DNA from: Deltaproteobacteria bacterium
GTDB lineage: Bacteria; Desulfobacterota; Desulfobaccia; Desulfobaccales; 0-14-0-80-60-11
Direction: 5' to 3'
Length of the DNA: 33,384 bases
Assembly (NCBI GenBank): GCA_030018495.1
Contig: JASEFS010000025.1
Coordinates: 1-33,384, forward strand
Both the position numbers and the translations under genes were made by a program. Position 1 is the stretch's first letter. Each line of letters opens with the position of its first letter. This document shows, in pieces, positions 21,829-30,084 of the stretch. The notes beneath the pieces are model-generated. The model did not search any database, was not told where the DNA came from, and worked only from the letters and a program-made list of their open reading frames with translations.

Positions 21829-23997
21829 CTAGAATTCCTTGAAGGGGTTGGGACCGATCTCCCGCACCCGGGCCACATAATCGTTAAGAATCTGCGGCAG
21901 GCGGTCAAACTCGGAGATGGCCAGGGTTACCAGTTGCACCCGGTCGGCTTCCAGACCCAGCTTGTCCAGGGTTTCGGACAGCTTGCTCAGGCGGTATTCC
22001 GCCAGTTCGCTGCCCTTGGCGAAGTGGCACTGATAATCATCGCCTGACTTGCAGGCGAGCAGGATCATGCCGTCAATGCCTCGGGAGAGGGCGTCGGATA
22101 CCCACACCAGGTTGAAGGAGCCCATACAGCGCAGAGGAATGAAGCGGATGAAGGGGTTCAGCCGCAGCTTGTGCCAGGCCGCCGCGTCCAGGGCCGGGTA
22201 GGCGTCGTTTTCGCATACCAGGCCGATGAAGCGGAAGGGGGCTTCCGGATCGTCTTCATCCTCGATTTCCGGCACATCCAACGATTTCAGCATGGAGCCG
22301 ATGATGTCCACGCTGTAGTCCTTAAAGCTGATGATGCGCTCAGGACAGGCGCCCATGCAGGTGGCGCAGCGCCGGCAGCGGTTGATCTTGAAGTAGGGCG
22401 TGCCCTTCTCGTCTTCGTCGATGGCGCCGAAGGGACATTCCTCAGTGCAGCGTTTGCACTGGGTGCAGCGTTGCATGAAGGGGTCCGGGAAGGTTTCGTC
22501 CCAGGCCCGGGGATGCACCGCCATGCCGGCGGCCACATGCTCCACCGCCTGGATGGCCTTCATGGCCGCGCCCCGGGCATCTTCCATGGCCATGGGCATG
22601 GTCATGGGCTGGCGCACCGCGCCCGCGGCGTATATGGCCGTCCGCCGGGTTTCGTAAGGGAAGCAGATGAAGTTGGAGTCCGCGAAGCCGAAGTAATTCT
22701 CCGTCTCCGGCAGACCAGGCCCCTGGCGGTAGGTCAGGTTGAGGATGGGGTCATCCATGGTGGTCGGTACGAGCCCTGTGGCCAGGACCACCATATCGGC
22801 CTCAAAGGCCACGTTTTCGCCCAGCAGAGTGTCTTTGGCCGACACTTTCAGCTTGGCGCCGGGAGCCAGCTCCACCCCGGTCACTTCCGCCTTGGTGAGC
22901 ATGACGCCCGGATCGGATTGGGCTTCCTTGTAGAACAGCTCAGTTTGGCCCGGGGTGCGGATGTCCTTATAAAGGATCATGGCCGCCGCGTCCGGGTTGG
23001 ACTGGCGCACGTACAAGGCCTGCTTCAGGGAAGTGAGACAGCAGAAATCCGAGCAGTAGGGCAGGTGCTCGGGGTCACGGGAGCCGGCGCACTGAATGAA
23101 AGCTACGGTTTCCGGCGGCTTGCCGTCGGAAGGCCGGACGATTTTGCCCTTCTTGGCAAGCTCTTCAAACTCGATGTTGGTGACTACGTCCGGAGACAGG
23201 CCGTATCCCAGGTGGGACAACTTGGTGGCGTCATACGGGCGCCAGCCGGTGGCCAGCACCACCGAGCCGATGCGGACGGTTTCCTCGGTGCCGTTGGTGT
23301 TGATGGTGACGTCCAGCAGGCCCGGCTGGCCTTCGCTCTGCACGATGGTGGAGTTGGTCATCACCCGGATCATAGGGTGCGCCTGCACCTCCGCGATCTT
23401 GGCGTGAACCGGGGAATCCTGCAAAGTCGTATAAGGATAGCTGCTGGGGGTGGACTTGTAGACCTTGGCCCCGTAACCGCCCAGTTCAGCCTCTTTCTCC
23501 ACGAGCAGCACCTGGTAGCCGTTATTGGCGGCTTCCAGAGCGGCGGTCAGACCGGTGATGCCGCCGCCTATGACCATAATGGTCTTGTCACATTCGGTTT
23601 CATACGGCTCGGGCAAGTCGGCTTTTTTGATGCGGGCCGCGCCCATGCGGCAGTAGTCTTCGGCCAAGGCCTGGGTTTCCGGATGACCGGGTTCCTGGGT
23701 CCAGGCCACCAGCTCCCGCAGGTTGACCCGTTCCACCACGACATTGGGAAAATCAAATTCTTCGTATTTGACCCGGTGGGAGCAAGCCGCGATCAGGACG
23801 CAATTAATGCCCTCGCCCTCCGGCTTGATATCCTCCTGGATCATGGCTATGCCCTCGGGGCTGCACATGATGTCATGTTCTTTGATGTGAGGAATCTTGG
23901 CGTCCTTTTTGATTACTTTGGCCAGTTCCTCAAAGTTCAGGGCCTCCCCGATGCCACAGCCTTTGCATAAATATGCGCCTACCTTTCTTTCTTCCAT
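21829..23997 (-). CDS. qmoB: QmoB, HdrA-like flavoprotein with MvhD-type C-terminus
   Basis: A 722-residue soluble flavin/Fe-S subunit. It begins with a Cys pair (CKGCG, Cys11 and Cys14). An FAD Rossmann motif near residue 145 (MVIGGGITGLTAALEA) begins the HdrA-like part. Two ferredoxin-type motifs follow at about 495-545 (CTQCKRCTEECP and CRRCATCMGACP). The C-terminal region (FIGLVCENDAYPALDAAAW, then LACKSGDDYQCHF) is the MvhD/FrhD-like iron-sulfur module known from QmoB. It starts 2 bases after the qmoA stop with AGGAGG inside the preceding coding end, so translation is coupled. Confidence 0.95.
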   Translation of the reverse strand: MEERKVGAYLCKGCGIGEALNFEELAKVIKKDAKIPHIKEHDIMCSPEGIAMIQEDIKPEGEGINCVLIAACSHRVKYEEFDFPNVVVERVNLRELVAWTQEPGHPETQALAEDYCRMGAARIKKADLPEPYETECDKTIMVIGGGITGLTAALEAANNGYQVLLVEKEAELGGYGAKVYKSTPSSYPYTTLQDSPVHAKIAEVQAHPMIRVMTNSTIVQSEGQPGLLDVTINTNGTEETVRIGSVVLATGWRPYDATKLSHLGYGLSPDVVTNIEFEELAKKGKIVRPSDGKPPETVAFIQCAGSRDPEHLPYCSDFCCLTSLKQALYVRQSNPDAAAMILYKDIRTPGQTELFYKEAQSDPGVMLTKAEVTGVELAPGAKLKVSAKDTLLGENVAFEADMVVLATGLVPTTMDDPILNLTYRQGPGLPETENYFGFADSNFICFPYETRRTAIYAAGAVRQPMTMPMAMEDARGAAMKAIQAVEHVAAGMAVHPRAWDETFPDPFMQRCTQCKRCTEECPFGAIDEDEKGTPYFKINRCRRCATCMGACPERIISFKDYSVDIIGSMLKSLDVPEIEDEDDPEAPFRFIGLVCENDAYPALDAAAWHKLRLNPFIRFIPLRCMGSFNLVWVSDALSRGIDGMILLACKSGDDYQCHFAKGSELAEYRLSKLSETLDKLGLEADRVQLVTLAISEFDRLPQILNDYVARVREIGPNPFKEF

Positions 23998-23999
23998 GA

Positions 24000-25259
24000 C
24001 TACCTCCTGCTCAGGCTGATGAGACTTTTAAGGGCGGCCCCGGTGGCGTCCTCGTTGGACTTCATGACATCCAGGGGGCTCTTCATGCTGCCCACCGCGA
24101 CAATCCCTTCGGGTAGGAGTTCAGGAATAATGAAACCCTCAGGGGTGTAGGACAGCGGCATAGGGAACGGCCTGGTTTTCGTGGAAGGCGCCATGCCCAC
24201 CGCCAGCACCACCATGTCAAAGGTCATCTTGGTTTTGCCGCCATTCAGGGTGTGCTCAAAAGTTACCACCACATTGCCGGTGCCGGGCTCCTGCTCCACC
24301 TTGGCCACCTTGCCCCGGATGAGGTGAACGCCTTCATCATCTCTGACCTTCCACATGAATTGCTCATAGCGGCCAGGGGTCCTGAGGTCGATATAAAAGA
24401 CATAGGCCTCGGATTCCGGGTACTGCTCCCTCAGATAAGTAGCCTGTTTGAGCGAGGCCATGCAGCAAATGTAGGAGCAGTGGGGCAGGTGGTTCTCGTC
24501 ACGGGAGCCGGCGCATTGGACAAAGGCCACCTTTTGGGGAGCCTGGTTGTCGGAAGGCCGCAGGATCTTGCCGCCGGTGGGGCCGTTGGCCGCAGCCAGG
24601 CGCTCCATCTGCATGTTGGTGATGACGTTCTTCACTGTGCCGTAGCCCAGATTGTCGGCTTTGGCGATGTCGTAAAGGTCCCAGCCGCCGGCCAGGATGA
24701 TGGAGCCAACCTGGAAGTTCAGGGTCTGAGGTTGCATGTTCAGGTCGACTGCCTCATACTGGCAGGCTTCGGCGCATTTTTGGCCGCAGTCGCCTTTGCA
24801 CACGGAGGCGTCGATGACGTACTTGGCAGGAAATGCCATGTCATAAGGGAGATAAGCCGCCTTGGTCTTGTCCAGCCCGTAATTGAAATCATTAACCCGC
24901 CATTCCGGACAAGCTTGAGCACAGGCGTCACAGCACACGCAACGGTCGTTCACGTATCGGGGCCGAACCACGACGGTGACATCGAAGTTGCCGGCTGTGC
25001 CGCTGACCTGGGTGACATCCGCCATGGTGTAAAAACTGATGTTGGGATTCTCTCGAATCCGGCGGAAGTTGATCTCCAGACCGCACGAAGGCGGGCACAG
25101 TTTAGGGAAATATCGGTGGAGTTGAGCCACCCGGCCACCCAGATACGGTTCTTTTTCCGCAATGATGACCTGGGCCCCGGATTCGGCTGCTTCCAGGGCC
25201 GCCGTGAGGCCGCTCATACCTCCCCCGATAACCAGAATCTTGCGATTATTGGCGTTCAC
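24000..25259 (-). CDS. qmoA: QmoA, HdrA-like flavoprotein
   Basis: A 419-residue HdrA-like subunit that forms the flavin core of Qmo with QmoB. GGGMSGLTAALEAA (residues about 12-25) binds FAD, and PYLGGRVAQLHRYFPKLCPP contains the family's cysteine. Iron-sulfur ligands come from Cys107, Cys109, Cys110, Cys113 and Cys117, and a second set Cys154, Cys158, Cys162 and Cys166. The start codon is GTG at 25259, with AGGAGG at 25266-25271 (6-base spacing). It is the first gene of the qmo operon and follows the aprBA terminator. Confidence 0.95.
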   Translation of the reverse strand: MNANNRKILVIGGGMSGLTAALEAAESGAQVIIAEKEPYLGGRVAQLHRYFPKLCPPSCGLEINFRRIRENPNISFYTMADVTQVSGTAGNFDVTVVVRPRYVNDRCVCCDACAQACPEWRVNDFNYGLDKTKAAYLPYDMAFPAKYVIDASVCKGDCGQKCAEACQYEAVDLNMQPQTLNFQVGSIILAGGWDLYDIAKADNLGYGTVKNVITNMQMERLAAANGPTGGKILRPSDNQAPQKVAFVQCAGSRDENHLPHCSYICCMASLKQATYLREQYPESEAYVFYIDLRTPGRYEQFMWKVRDDEGVHLIRGKVAKVEQEPGTGNVVVTFEHTLNGGKTKMTFDMVVLAVGMAPSTKTRPFPMPLSYTPEGFIIPELLPEGIVAVGSMKSPLDVMKSNEDATGAALKSLISLSRR

Positions 25260-25281
25260 ACCAATCCTCCTTCAGGGGCCA

Positions 25282-25309
25282 GTTTTCGGTTTTCGGTTTT
25301 CGGTTTTCG
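25282..25309. repeat. Perfect four-unit heptamer repeat upstream of qmoA
   Basis: Four exact copies of GTTTTCG lie 23 bases upstream of the qmoA start codon, just before its ribosome site. Read on the minus strand (the qmo mRNA) the units are CGAAAAC. It faces an inverted three-unit array at 25526-25546. Confidence 0.9.
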
Positions 25310-25525
25310 GTAAAATCCAAGGGGACTGCCAAAATTTCCGGTGCGGTTCGCCCAAAAAGAGGCCTTTTTTGAACCAAGGCATTGGAAAAACGATAACGGC
25401 TGCCCTCTAAGGCGGAAATTGCCTGTTGATGGCAACCAGGCAAAAGGAGTGAACAAATTGCTCCTCTCCGAGGGCAGGAGTTGTCGGGGGCACGGCCTCC
25501 CGGATATCACGCTATACCGAGAACA
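25310..25525. other. aprA-qmoA intergenic segment between inverted heptamer arrays
   Basis: This 216-base segment has no supported gene. It holds a strong hairpin at 25419-25443 (TTGCCTG paired with CAGGCAA, plus an inner TTG/CAA), on the strand that would be the qmoA leader. The qmo promoter must lie within or just beyond it. Its flanking inverted heptamer arrays make it look like a small inserted element. Confidence 0.5.
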
Positions 25526-25546
25526 GAAAACCGAAAACCGAAAACC
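25526..25546. repeat. Three-unit heptamer repeat near the aprA terminator
   Basis: Three copies of GAAAACC, the inverse complement of the units at 25282-25309. It lies next to the T tract of the aprA terminator and may belong to a dispersed intergenic element. Confidence 0.9.
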
Positions 25547-25550
25547 GTCT

Positions 25551-25588
25551 TAAAAAAGTGGCCGTGGGCAGGCTTCAAGACCACGGCC
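25551..25588 (-). terminator. Rho-independent terminator of the sat-aprBA operon
   Basis: GGCCGTGG (25560-25567) pairs with CCACGGCC (25581-25588), and the hairpin is followed on the minus strand by ACTTTTTTA. Before it, nearer to aprA, a 12-bp perfect stem (25598-25609 with 25613-25624, loop GAA) lacks a T tract and probably protects the 3' end. This tandem arrangement suggests aprBA and qmoABC are separate or only partly continuous transcripts. Confidence 0.85.
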
Positions 25589-25639
25589 GGCAAAGGTCCC
25601 GGGGCTTCCGAAGGAAGCCCCGGGGTTGGATCTCAAGGT

Positions 25640-27598
25640 TTAGTCGACCAACTGCTTATAAGGCACGGTCTCGAATTTCCACTCGTTGGTGGCTTTGTTG
25701 TACTGCGAAATGGTGAAGACCTTCCACTTGCTGTCATCGATGTTGAGGAAGTCGGCCCGGTAGTAGTAGCCCGGGTAACGGGTCTCTTCCCGGAACAGGA
25801 TGTGACGCAGGTGGGCTTCACCGGCCAGGATGCGATGATACTGCTCCCAGGCCCGCATCAGCTCGTGCAGGTCGGAAGCGGCCAGGCGCTGGGCGTCTTC
25901 CTTAAGCAGGGTGAGGCGCTTCAGACCTTCTTCCAGGCTCGGCTTGTTGGTCATGTACATGGTGGCGCAACCCGCGACATACTCGTCCATGAGCTTCTGC
26001 AAGCGGCTCTGGACCTGCTTGGGCAGCAGGTAGTTGGGGTTGATCTCCGGAGCGGAGGTGTAGTTCTTGTACTTTTCGTAGATCTCGAAGGGGAGGTAAA
26101 TCTCGCCCAAAAGATCGTCGATGTTCTGCGCGGCCTCAAGCTTGTCATCCTTGTGGTCCAGGATGAAAGCGATGGCGGCTTTGGCGGCCATGCGGCCCTC
26201 AGCATGGGAGCCGGAGGAGAATTTGTGGCCGGAGGCGCCGACGCCGTCACCCGCGGTGAACAAACCTTCCACCGTGGTCATGCGGTCATAGCCCCAGAAC
26301 CAGTCATCGGGGGCGCCCAGGTAATTCTTGGAGGGACCGCTGACCCACAGACCGGCGCAGCCGGCATGGGAGCCGAGCAGGTAGGGTTCGGACGGAATTA
26401 TCTCGGAAGGCACCTTGTCTGGTTCCATGTTCATGGAAGCCCACAGGGACGCGGCGGAGATGGACATATCCAGGAAGTCTTCCCAGGCTTCCGCTTCCAG
26501 ATGCTTAAGTTCTTTTTTGGAGAGCACTTTGGCCAGTTCCTGCATGGCCTTGTCGGTGTGCATCAGGATGGGGCCGCGGCCTTCCCGCATCTCGATCATC
26601 GCGGCATGGTTCCTGAGGCAGGTGCCGGGGGAGTCGGCGTAGCCGGGATATTCCTGCTTCACCCGCTCCCAGTTCCGCTCCATGTAGTCTTCGCCGTAGG
26701 CGTTGGTGGCTTTGGCCTTGAAGAACAGGAACCAGGCGCCGACCGGGCCGTAGCCGTCCTTAAACCGGGCCGGGACGAAACGGTTTTCCATGAGAACCAT
26801 CTTGGCGCCGATTTCCGCAGGCATGGCGTAGGTGGAGCCGGCGTTCCAGACAGGGTACCAAGCGCGGCCCTGGCCTTCAGCCACGGACCGGGGCCGGAAC
26901 ACGTTCACCACGCCGCCGCAGGCGATGATCATGGCTTTGCACTTGAAGACGTAAGCCTTGTGCTCGCGCACGCTGAAACCAACCGCGCCGCAAACCCGGT
27001 TGGGGTTATTCTTGTCGGTCAACAGCTTGACGACAAAGACGCGCTCGTAGATGTTATCCATTCCCAGGGCGTTCTTGGCGGCTTCCGCCACGATCACCTT
27101 GTAGGATTCGCCGTTGATCATGATCTGCCAACGGCCGGAACGGCACGGTTTGCCCCCGTCTTTGAGCATGGGCAGACCTTCGTCTCTGGCCGTCTGACCA
27201 TCGACAGTGTGATTCTCCGCGTCTTTTTGCCAGATGGGCAGGCCCCATTCCTGGAAGTCAAACACGGACTGGTCGACGTGGCAGCCCAGGGAGTGAATCA
27301 GGTCTTCCCGGACGATGCCCATGAGGTCGGTGCGCACGTACTTGACGTAATCAGCAACCTCGTTTTCCGGGCCCACGTATGTATTGATGGCCGACAGACC
27401 CATGGCCACAGCGCCGGAACGGTCCATGGCCGCTTTGTCCACCAAAGTGACCTTGAGACCCGCAGCTTTGGCCCAGGCCGCAGCCTCGACAGCCGCACCG
27501 CAGCAAGCCATCCCGCCGCCGACGAGGAGAAGATCGGTTTCAACCGTTTCTACGGGCGGTTTTTCGCAAAAAGACCATCTGCAGACTTCTTTTTCCAT
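25640..27598 (-). CDS. aprA: Adenylylsulfate reductase, alpha subunit
   Basis: A 652-residue cytoplasmic flavoprotein that reduces APS to sulfite and AMP with electrons from AprB. The FAD motif is TDLLLVGGGMACCGAAVEAA (residues about 21-40), followed by the DKAAMDRSGAVAMGLSAIN segment typical of the fumarate-reductase fold. The central NHAAMIEMREGRGPI and SSGSHAEGRMAAKAAI elements are normal for AprA. Length is that of the family. Start ATG 27598 has AGGAGG 9 bases upstream, and aprB ends 36 bases before it. Together with aprB, sat and qmo it indicates dissimilatory sulfate reduction; reverse operation in sulfur oxidisers is the alternative. Confidence 0.97.
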   Translation of the reverse strand: MEKEVCRWSFCEKPPVETVETDLLLVGGGMACCGAAVEAAAWAKAAGLKVTLVDKAAMDRSGAVAMGLSAINTYVGPENEVADYVKYVRTDLMGIVREDLIHSLGCHVDQSVFDFQEWGLPIWQKDAENHTVDGQTARDEGLPMLKDGGKPCRSGRWQIMINGESYKVIVAEAAKNALGMDNIYERVFVVKLLTDKNNPNRVCGAVGFSVREHKAYVFKCKAMIIACGGVVNVFRPRSVAEGQGRAWYPVWNAGSTYAMPAEIGAKMVLMENRFVPARFKDGYGPVGAWFLFFKAKATNAYGEDYMERNWERVKQEYPGYADSPGTCLRNHAAMIEMREGRGPILMHTDKAMQELAKVLSKKELKHLEAEAWEDFLDMSISAASLWASMNMEPDKVPSEIIPSEPYLLGSHAGCAGLWVSGPSKNYLGAPDDWFWGYDRMTTVEGLFTAGDGVGASGHKFSSGSHAEGRMAAKAAIAFILDHKDDKLEAAQNIDDLLGEIYLPFEIYEKYKNYTSAPEINPNYLLPKQVQSRLQKLMDEYVAGCATMYMTNKPSLEEGLKRLTLLKEDAQRLAASDLHELMRAWEQYHRILAGEAHLRHILFREETRYPGYYYRADFLNIDDSKWKVFTISQYNKATNEWKFETVPYKQLVD

Positions 27599-27634
27599 TA
27601 TAACTATCCTCCTTAGGATTTTGGCTGGTTCGGC

Positions 27635-28060
27635 TTACTTTTCACGGGCCGGGCCGGTGAAGAAACCGGGTTTCTTCAGACCTGACAGGTCAGAGGGCAT
27701 GGTTTTGCCTTTAAACACGTCGATGGAACCTTCCGCCGTGGTCCGGATGGGGAACTTGAACCGTTTGACGGTCTTCTGGTCCCGGAACTTGATGGTCCAC
27801 ATGATGTTGTCGGTGCCGCGCAGCGGGAAGGTGCTGGATCCCAGGGGCATAATGTCCGCGTAATGCCGGACTTCAATGGCCTGCTGGGGGCAAATCTTGA
27901 CGCAGTTAAAGCATTCCCAGCACTGCTCGGGCTCCTGGTTGTAAGCCTTCATCTTCTCATGATCCAGAATCATCAGATCATTGGGGCAGATGTACTGGCA
28001 GGCAGTACGGTCCAGGGCCTTACAACCGTCGCATTTTTCCACAATTACAAAACTAGGCAT
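27635..28060 (-). CDS. aprB: Adenylylsulfate reductase, beta subunit (ferredoxin-like)
   Basis: A 141-residue electron-transfer subunit with two [4Fe-4S] clusters. Ligands are Cys10, Cys13, Cys21 and Cys25 in CDGCKALDRTACQYICP, and Cys47, Cys50, Cys53 and Cys57 in CWECFNCVKICP. The C-terminal tail (SGLKKPGFFTGPAREK) is the part that wraps around AprA in known structures. AGGAGG lies 9 bases before ATG 28060. The 151-base gap to the upstream small gene is larger than others in the operon and could hold a promoter. Confidence 0.96.
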   Translation of the reverse strand: MPSFVIVEKCDGCKALDRTACQYICPNDLMILDHEKMKAYNQEPEQCWECFNCVKICPQQAIEVRHYADIMPLGSSTFPLRGTDNIMWTIKFRDQKTVKRFKFPIRTTAEGSIDVFKGKTMPSDLSGLKKPGFFTGPAREK

Positions 28061-28211
28061 TTTGCAAAACCTCCTGATTTTGGTTAACTAAATGGGTTTT
28101 TGCCTTTATTGTCCGATCGGGGGAACCCTTGCTCGACTTCCTCCCGGTTAGCAATTTAGTCCCGCTTTGCGGCGGAACTTACTGCCTGTGCGCTGCTGTT
28201 CCCCCCCAACA

Positions 28212-28517
28212 TCAACCCTTCTCAACGCTGGCGATGAACTCGTCCATCACGTTCAAGCTCTTGCGGGCCACGACCAAATCATAAATCTTGTCCTTCACGG
28301 CCTTAGGCAAAAGCTCGATGCTTTTGGTGGTGGCTGCATCGTATTTGGCCATGGGGAACAGTTGCAAGATTTTGTCCCGCTGCTGTTCGTTGCATGGCAC
28401 AATCAATACCTTCATGCCGGCCAGCTCCTCTTTCAGTAAATTCCCGAGGCCGGCTTCCTGGAGGGCTTTAAAGCGTTCTTCATTAATCCATATGTTGATG
28501 GGATAAGTTTCAGCCAT
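28212..28517 (-). CDS. Small conserved protein between sat and aprB
   Basis: A 101-residue protein of unknown function. It begins MAETYPINIWINEERFKALQ and reads as an alpha/beta protein with one central Cys (VLIVPCNEQQRDKILQLFP) and a helical C-terminus (PKAVKDKIYDLVVARKSL). Start ATG 28517 follows AGGAGG; the frame is open back to 28619, which overlaps sat. In Archaeoglobus fulgidus a small ORF is also reported between sat and aprBA, so its position is probably meaningful. Role inferred: accessory to APS formation or transfer. Confidence 0.75.
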   Translation of the reverse strand: MAETYPINIWINEERFKALQEAGLGNLLKEELAGMKVLIVPCNEQQRDKILQLFPMAKYDAATTKSIELLPKAVKDKIYDLVVARKSLNVMDEFIASVEKG

Positions 28518-28560
28518 TTCCTTGCCTCCTAATGCAGATTGGGTGACCGCGACCTGGCGC

Positions 28561-29838
28561 TTACAGCGGTTCGATGGTGAAGGCCGGTTTGGCCTTGGCC
28601 AGATAATCCTGGGTGACAAACGGCGAACCGAAACCGTACTTCTTGGCGGCGTCCATGACTACATCAAAGACCTCGGGCCGGAAGATCAGACGAGTCGGTT
28701 TCACTTCATCCATGATGATAGAGCGGATCTTGGTGCCGCTGAACTTCTGTAGCTCGTTCCAGTGGCCGCACAGGCCGATGCAGGTTACCTCACCGCAGTG
28801 GGGGCAATAAGCCCATTCCAGCACATAAATGGGGGTGATGTTGAGCTTTTCCTTGGGGATGCTCATCAGCAGATGGTGGGCCTGGTAGGAATGGTAGTAG
28901 GTGCCCACGCCGGCGTGATCCCGGCCGAACATGTGGTGGGTCAGGCCCAGGTTGGTACGGATGATGGAATGGTGCACCGCCTCCCGGGGTCCGGCATAGC
29001 GCATATCCCAGAAGGTCATGGTGACCATGTGGATGTCATCCCGAAAATAGCCGGATTTGCGCAGTTCGTCCTGGGTGAGTACGATGGCTTCGTCGATGTA
29101 GTCGCCGACCCGCTTCTCACCCACGATGCAGTTGACCAAAATGCCGGAGATGGCCTTGCCCATGGTTTCCATCTGCTCCACCGGGCTGTCGCCATGGGCG
29201 GCGATATAGGCATGCTTCATGAGCCACTCATGGCCGGAGTGGGGCACGTTCCGGGTCTGGTGGGCGACGATCTTGATCCAGTTCTTCTCTTTAAATTTCT
29301 CCCGGTGCTGTCTCGGGGTGAGGAAGTAAGGAGTAAAGGGCTCCCGGACCTTGGGTTCATTCACCAGGGTGATTTTGCCGCCCAAGAACTTGTCTTTGTA
29401 AGCATAAGTCCGCTTGACACCGGGGTGCTTATCCTCCTTGGTGCCGTAAACGTCCTGGGCTATGGTTTCTTTGTCGAAGGAGTAAATCTCTTCGATGTCA
29501 AAGATGGCCAGAGGATTGCCTTCGTAGGTCAGACAGACCGAGTCGCCGGCCTTGATGCCGTAATCGGCGATCTCCTTGTCGGAGATATCGAACACGATGG
29601 GGATGCTCCACACCGTGCCGTCCGCCAGTTCCATCTTTTTGCAGGTGGCCTCCACATCGGCCTTTTTCATAAAGCCTTCAATGGGGGAAAAAAATCCGTA
29701 CGCGATGCCGATGGCCTCGGTGGCCATCTGACGATTGGCCGGAACCTGTTTCAGGCCTTGAATCTTTTTCTTGGCTTCCGCCTTGTCGGTTATAACCCTT
29801 TCTACCAGTGGCTTTCCACCATGACCGGTATACTCCAT
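28561..29838 (-). CDS. sat: Sulfate adenylyltransferase (dissimilatory ATP sulfurylase)
   Basis: A 425-residue homo-oligomeric enzyme that converts sulfate and ATP to APS and pyrophosphate. The nucleotide-binding QTRNVPHSGHE (residues 194-204) and GRDHAGVG (305-312) motifs are intact. A zinc site is formed by CPHCGEVTCIGLCGH (Cys345, Cys348, Cys353 and a following residue). No APS-kinase domain follows. The start ATG 29838 has GGAAGGGG upstream. It heads the operon sat, small ORF, aprB, aprA and is driven by the promoter at 30022-30050. Confidence 0.97.
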   Translation of the reverse strand: MEYTGHGGKPLVERVITDKAEAKKKIQGLKQVPANRQMATEAIGIAYGFFSPIEGFMKKADVEATCKKMELADGTVWSIPIVFDISDKEIADYGIKAGDSVCLTYEGNPLAIFDIEEIYSFDKETIAQDVYGTKEDKHPGVKRTYAYKDKFLGGKITLVNEPKVREPFTPYFLTPRQHREKFKEKNWIKIVAHQTRNVPHSGHEWLMKHAYIAAHGDSPVEQMETMGKAISGILVNCIVGEKRVGDYIDEAIVLTQDELRKSGYFRDDIHMVTMTFWDMRYAGPREAVHHSIIRTNLGLTHHMFGRDHAGVGTYYHSYQAHHLLMSIPKEKLNITPIYVLEWAYCPHCGEVTCIGLCGHWNELQKFSGTKIRSIIMDEVKPTRLIFRPEVFDVVMDAAKKYGFGSPFVTQDYLAKAKPAFTIEPL

Positions 29839-29881
29839 ATCTTTCCCCTTCCTTTAAATTATTCGGTGAGTCCAACCAATA

Positions 29882-29933
29882 TCAGGCGCCATCCAGGGGT
29901 TTAAGCGCCTGAGCTCTCTTTGCAAGGCGCCTT
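29882..29933 (-). promoter_or_regulatory. Structured leader of the sat mRNA
   Basis: Within the predicted 175-base leader, TCAGGCGC (29882-29889) pairs perfectly with GCGCCTGA (29905-29912). A 10-base palindrome AAGGCGCCTT follows at 29924-29933, and a small CCGC/GCGG hairpin lies near 29963. The GGCGC core is shared, so the elements could pair alternatively. I do not recognise a known riboswitch class. Confidence 0.45.
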
Positions 29934-30021
29934 CTTTCCTCTCCTTTGCTTTCTTTCTCCCGCATCTTGCGGCTAAGTGGCTAAAAAGAAAGTGAATTTT
30001 TTCACATATTTCCAAAGTTGT

Positions 30022-30050
30022 AAATTAGTCGAAAATGAAAGCAATGTCAA
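30022..30050 (-). promoter_or_regulatory. Sigma70-type promoter of the sat operon
   Basis: TTGACA (30045-30050 on the minus strand) and TAATTT (30022-30027) are separated by exactly 17 bases in an AT-rich stretch. The predicted transcript starts near 30015, 175 bases before the sat ATG. No competing box pair of this quality is visible elsewhere between 29839 and 30084. Confidence 0.75.
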
Positions 30051-30084
30051 TAGAAATTTTTCACAAAATTTTGGGCCCACCGGT

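Noticed and set aside
20674-22047. A 457-residue plus-strand frame opposite qmoC and the end of qmoB
   Set aside because: Antisense shadow of two clearly recognised genes.
22171-23970. A 599-residue plus-strand frame opposite qmoB
   Set aside because: Antisense of qmoB, rich in His, Gly and Arg as expected for such shadows.
25282-25546. Heptamer arrays as a CRISPR array
   Set aside because: Units are contiguous 7-mers without spacers, and no cas gene is present.
25481-27616. A 711-residue plus-strand frame opposite aprA
   Set aside because: It is the antisense of aprA, kept open by GC-rich codon use; no family features are visible.
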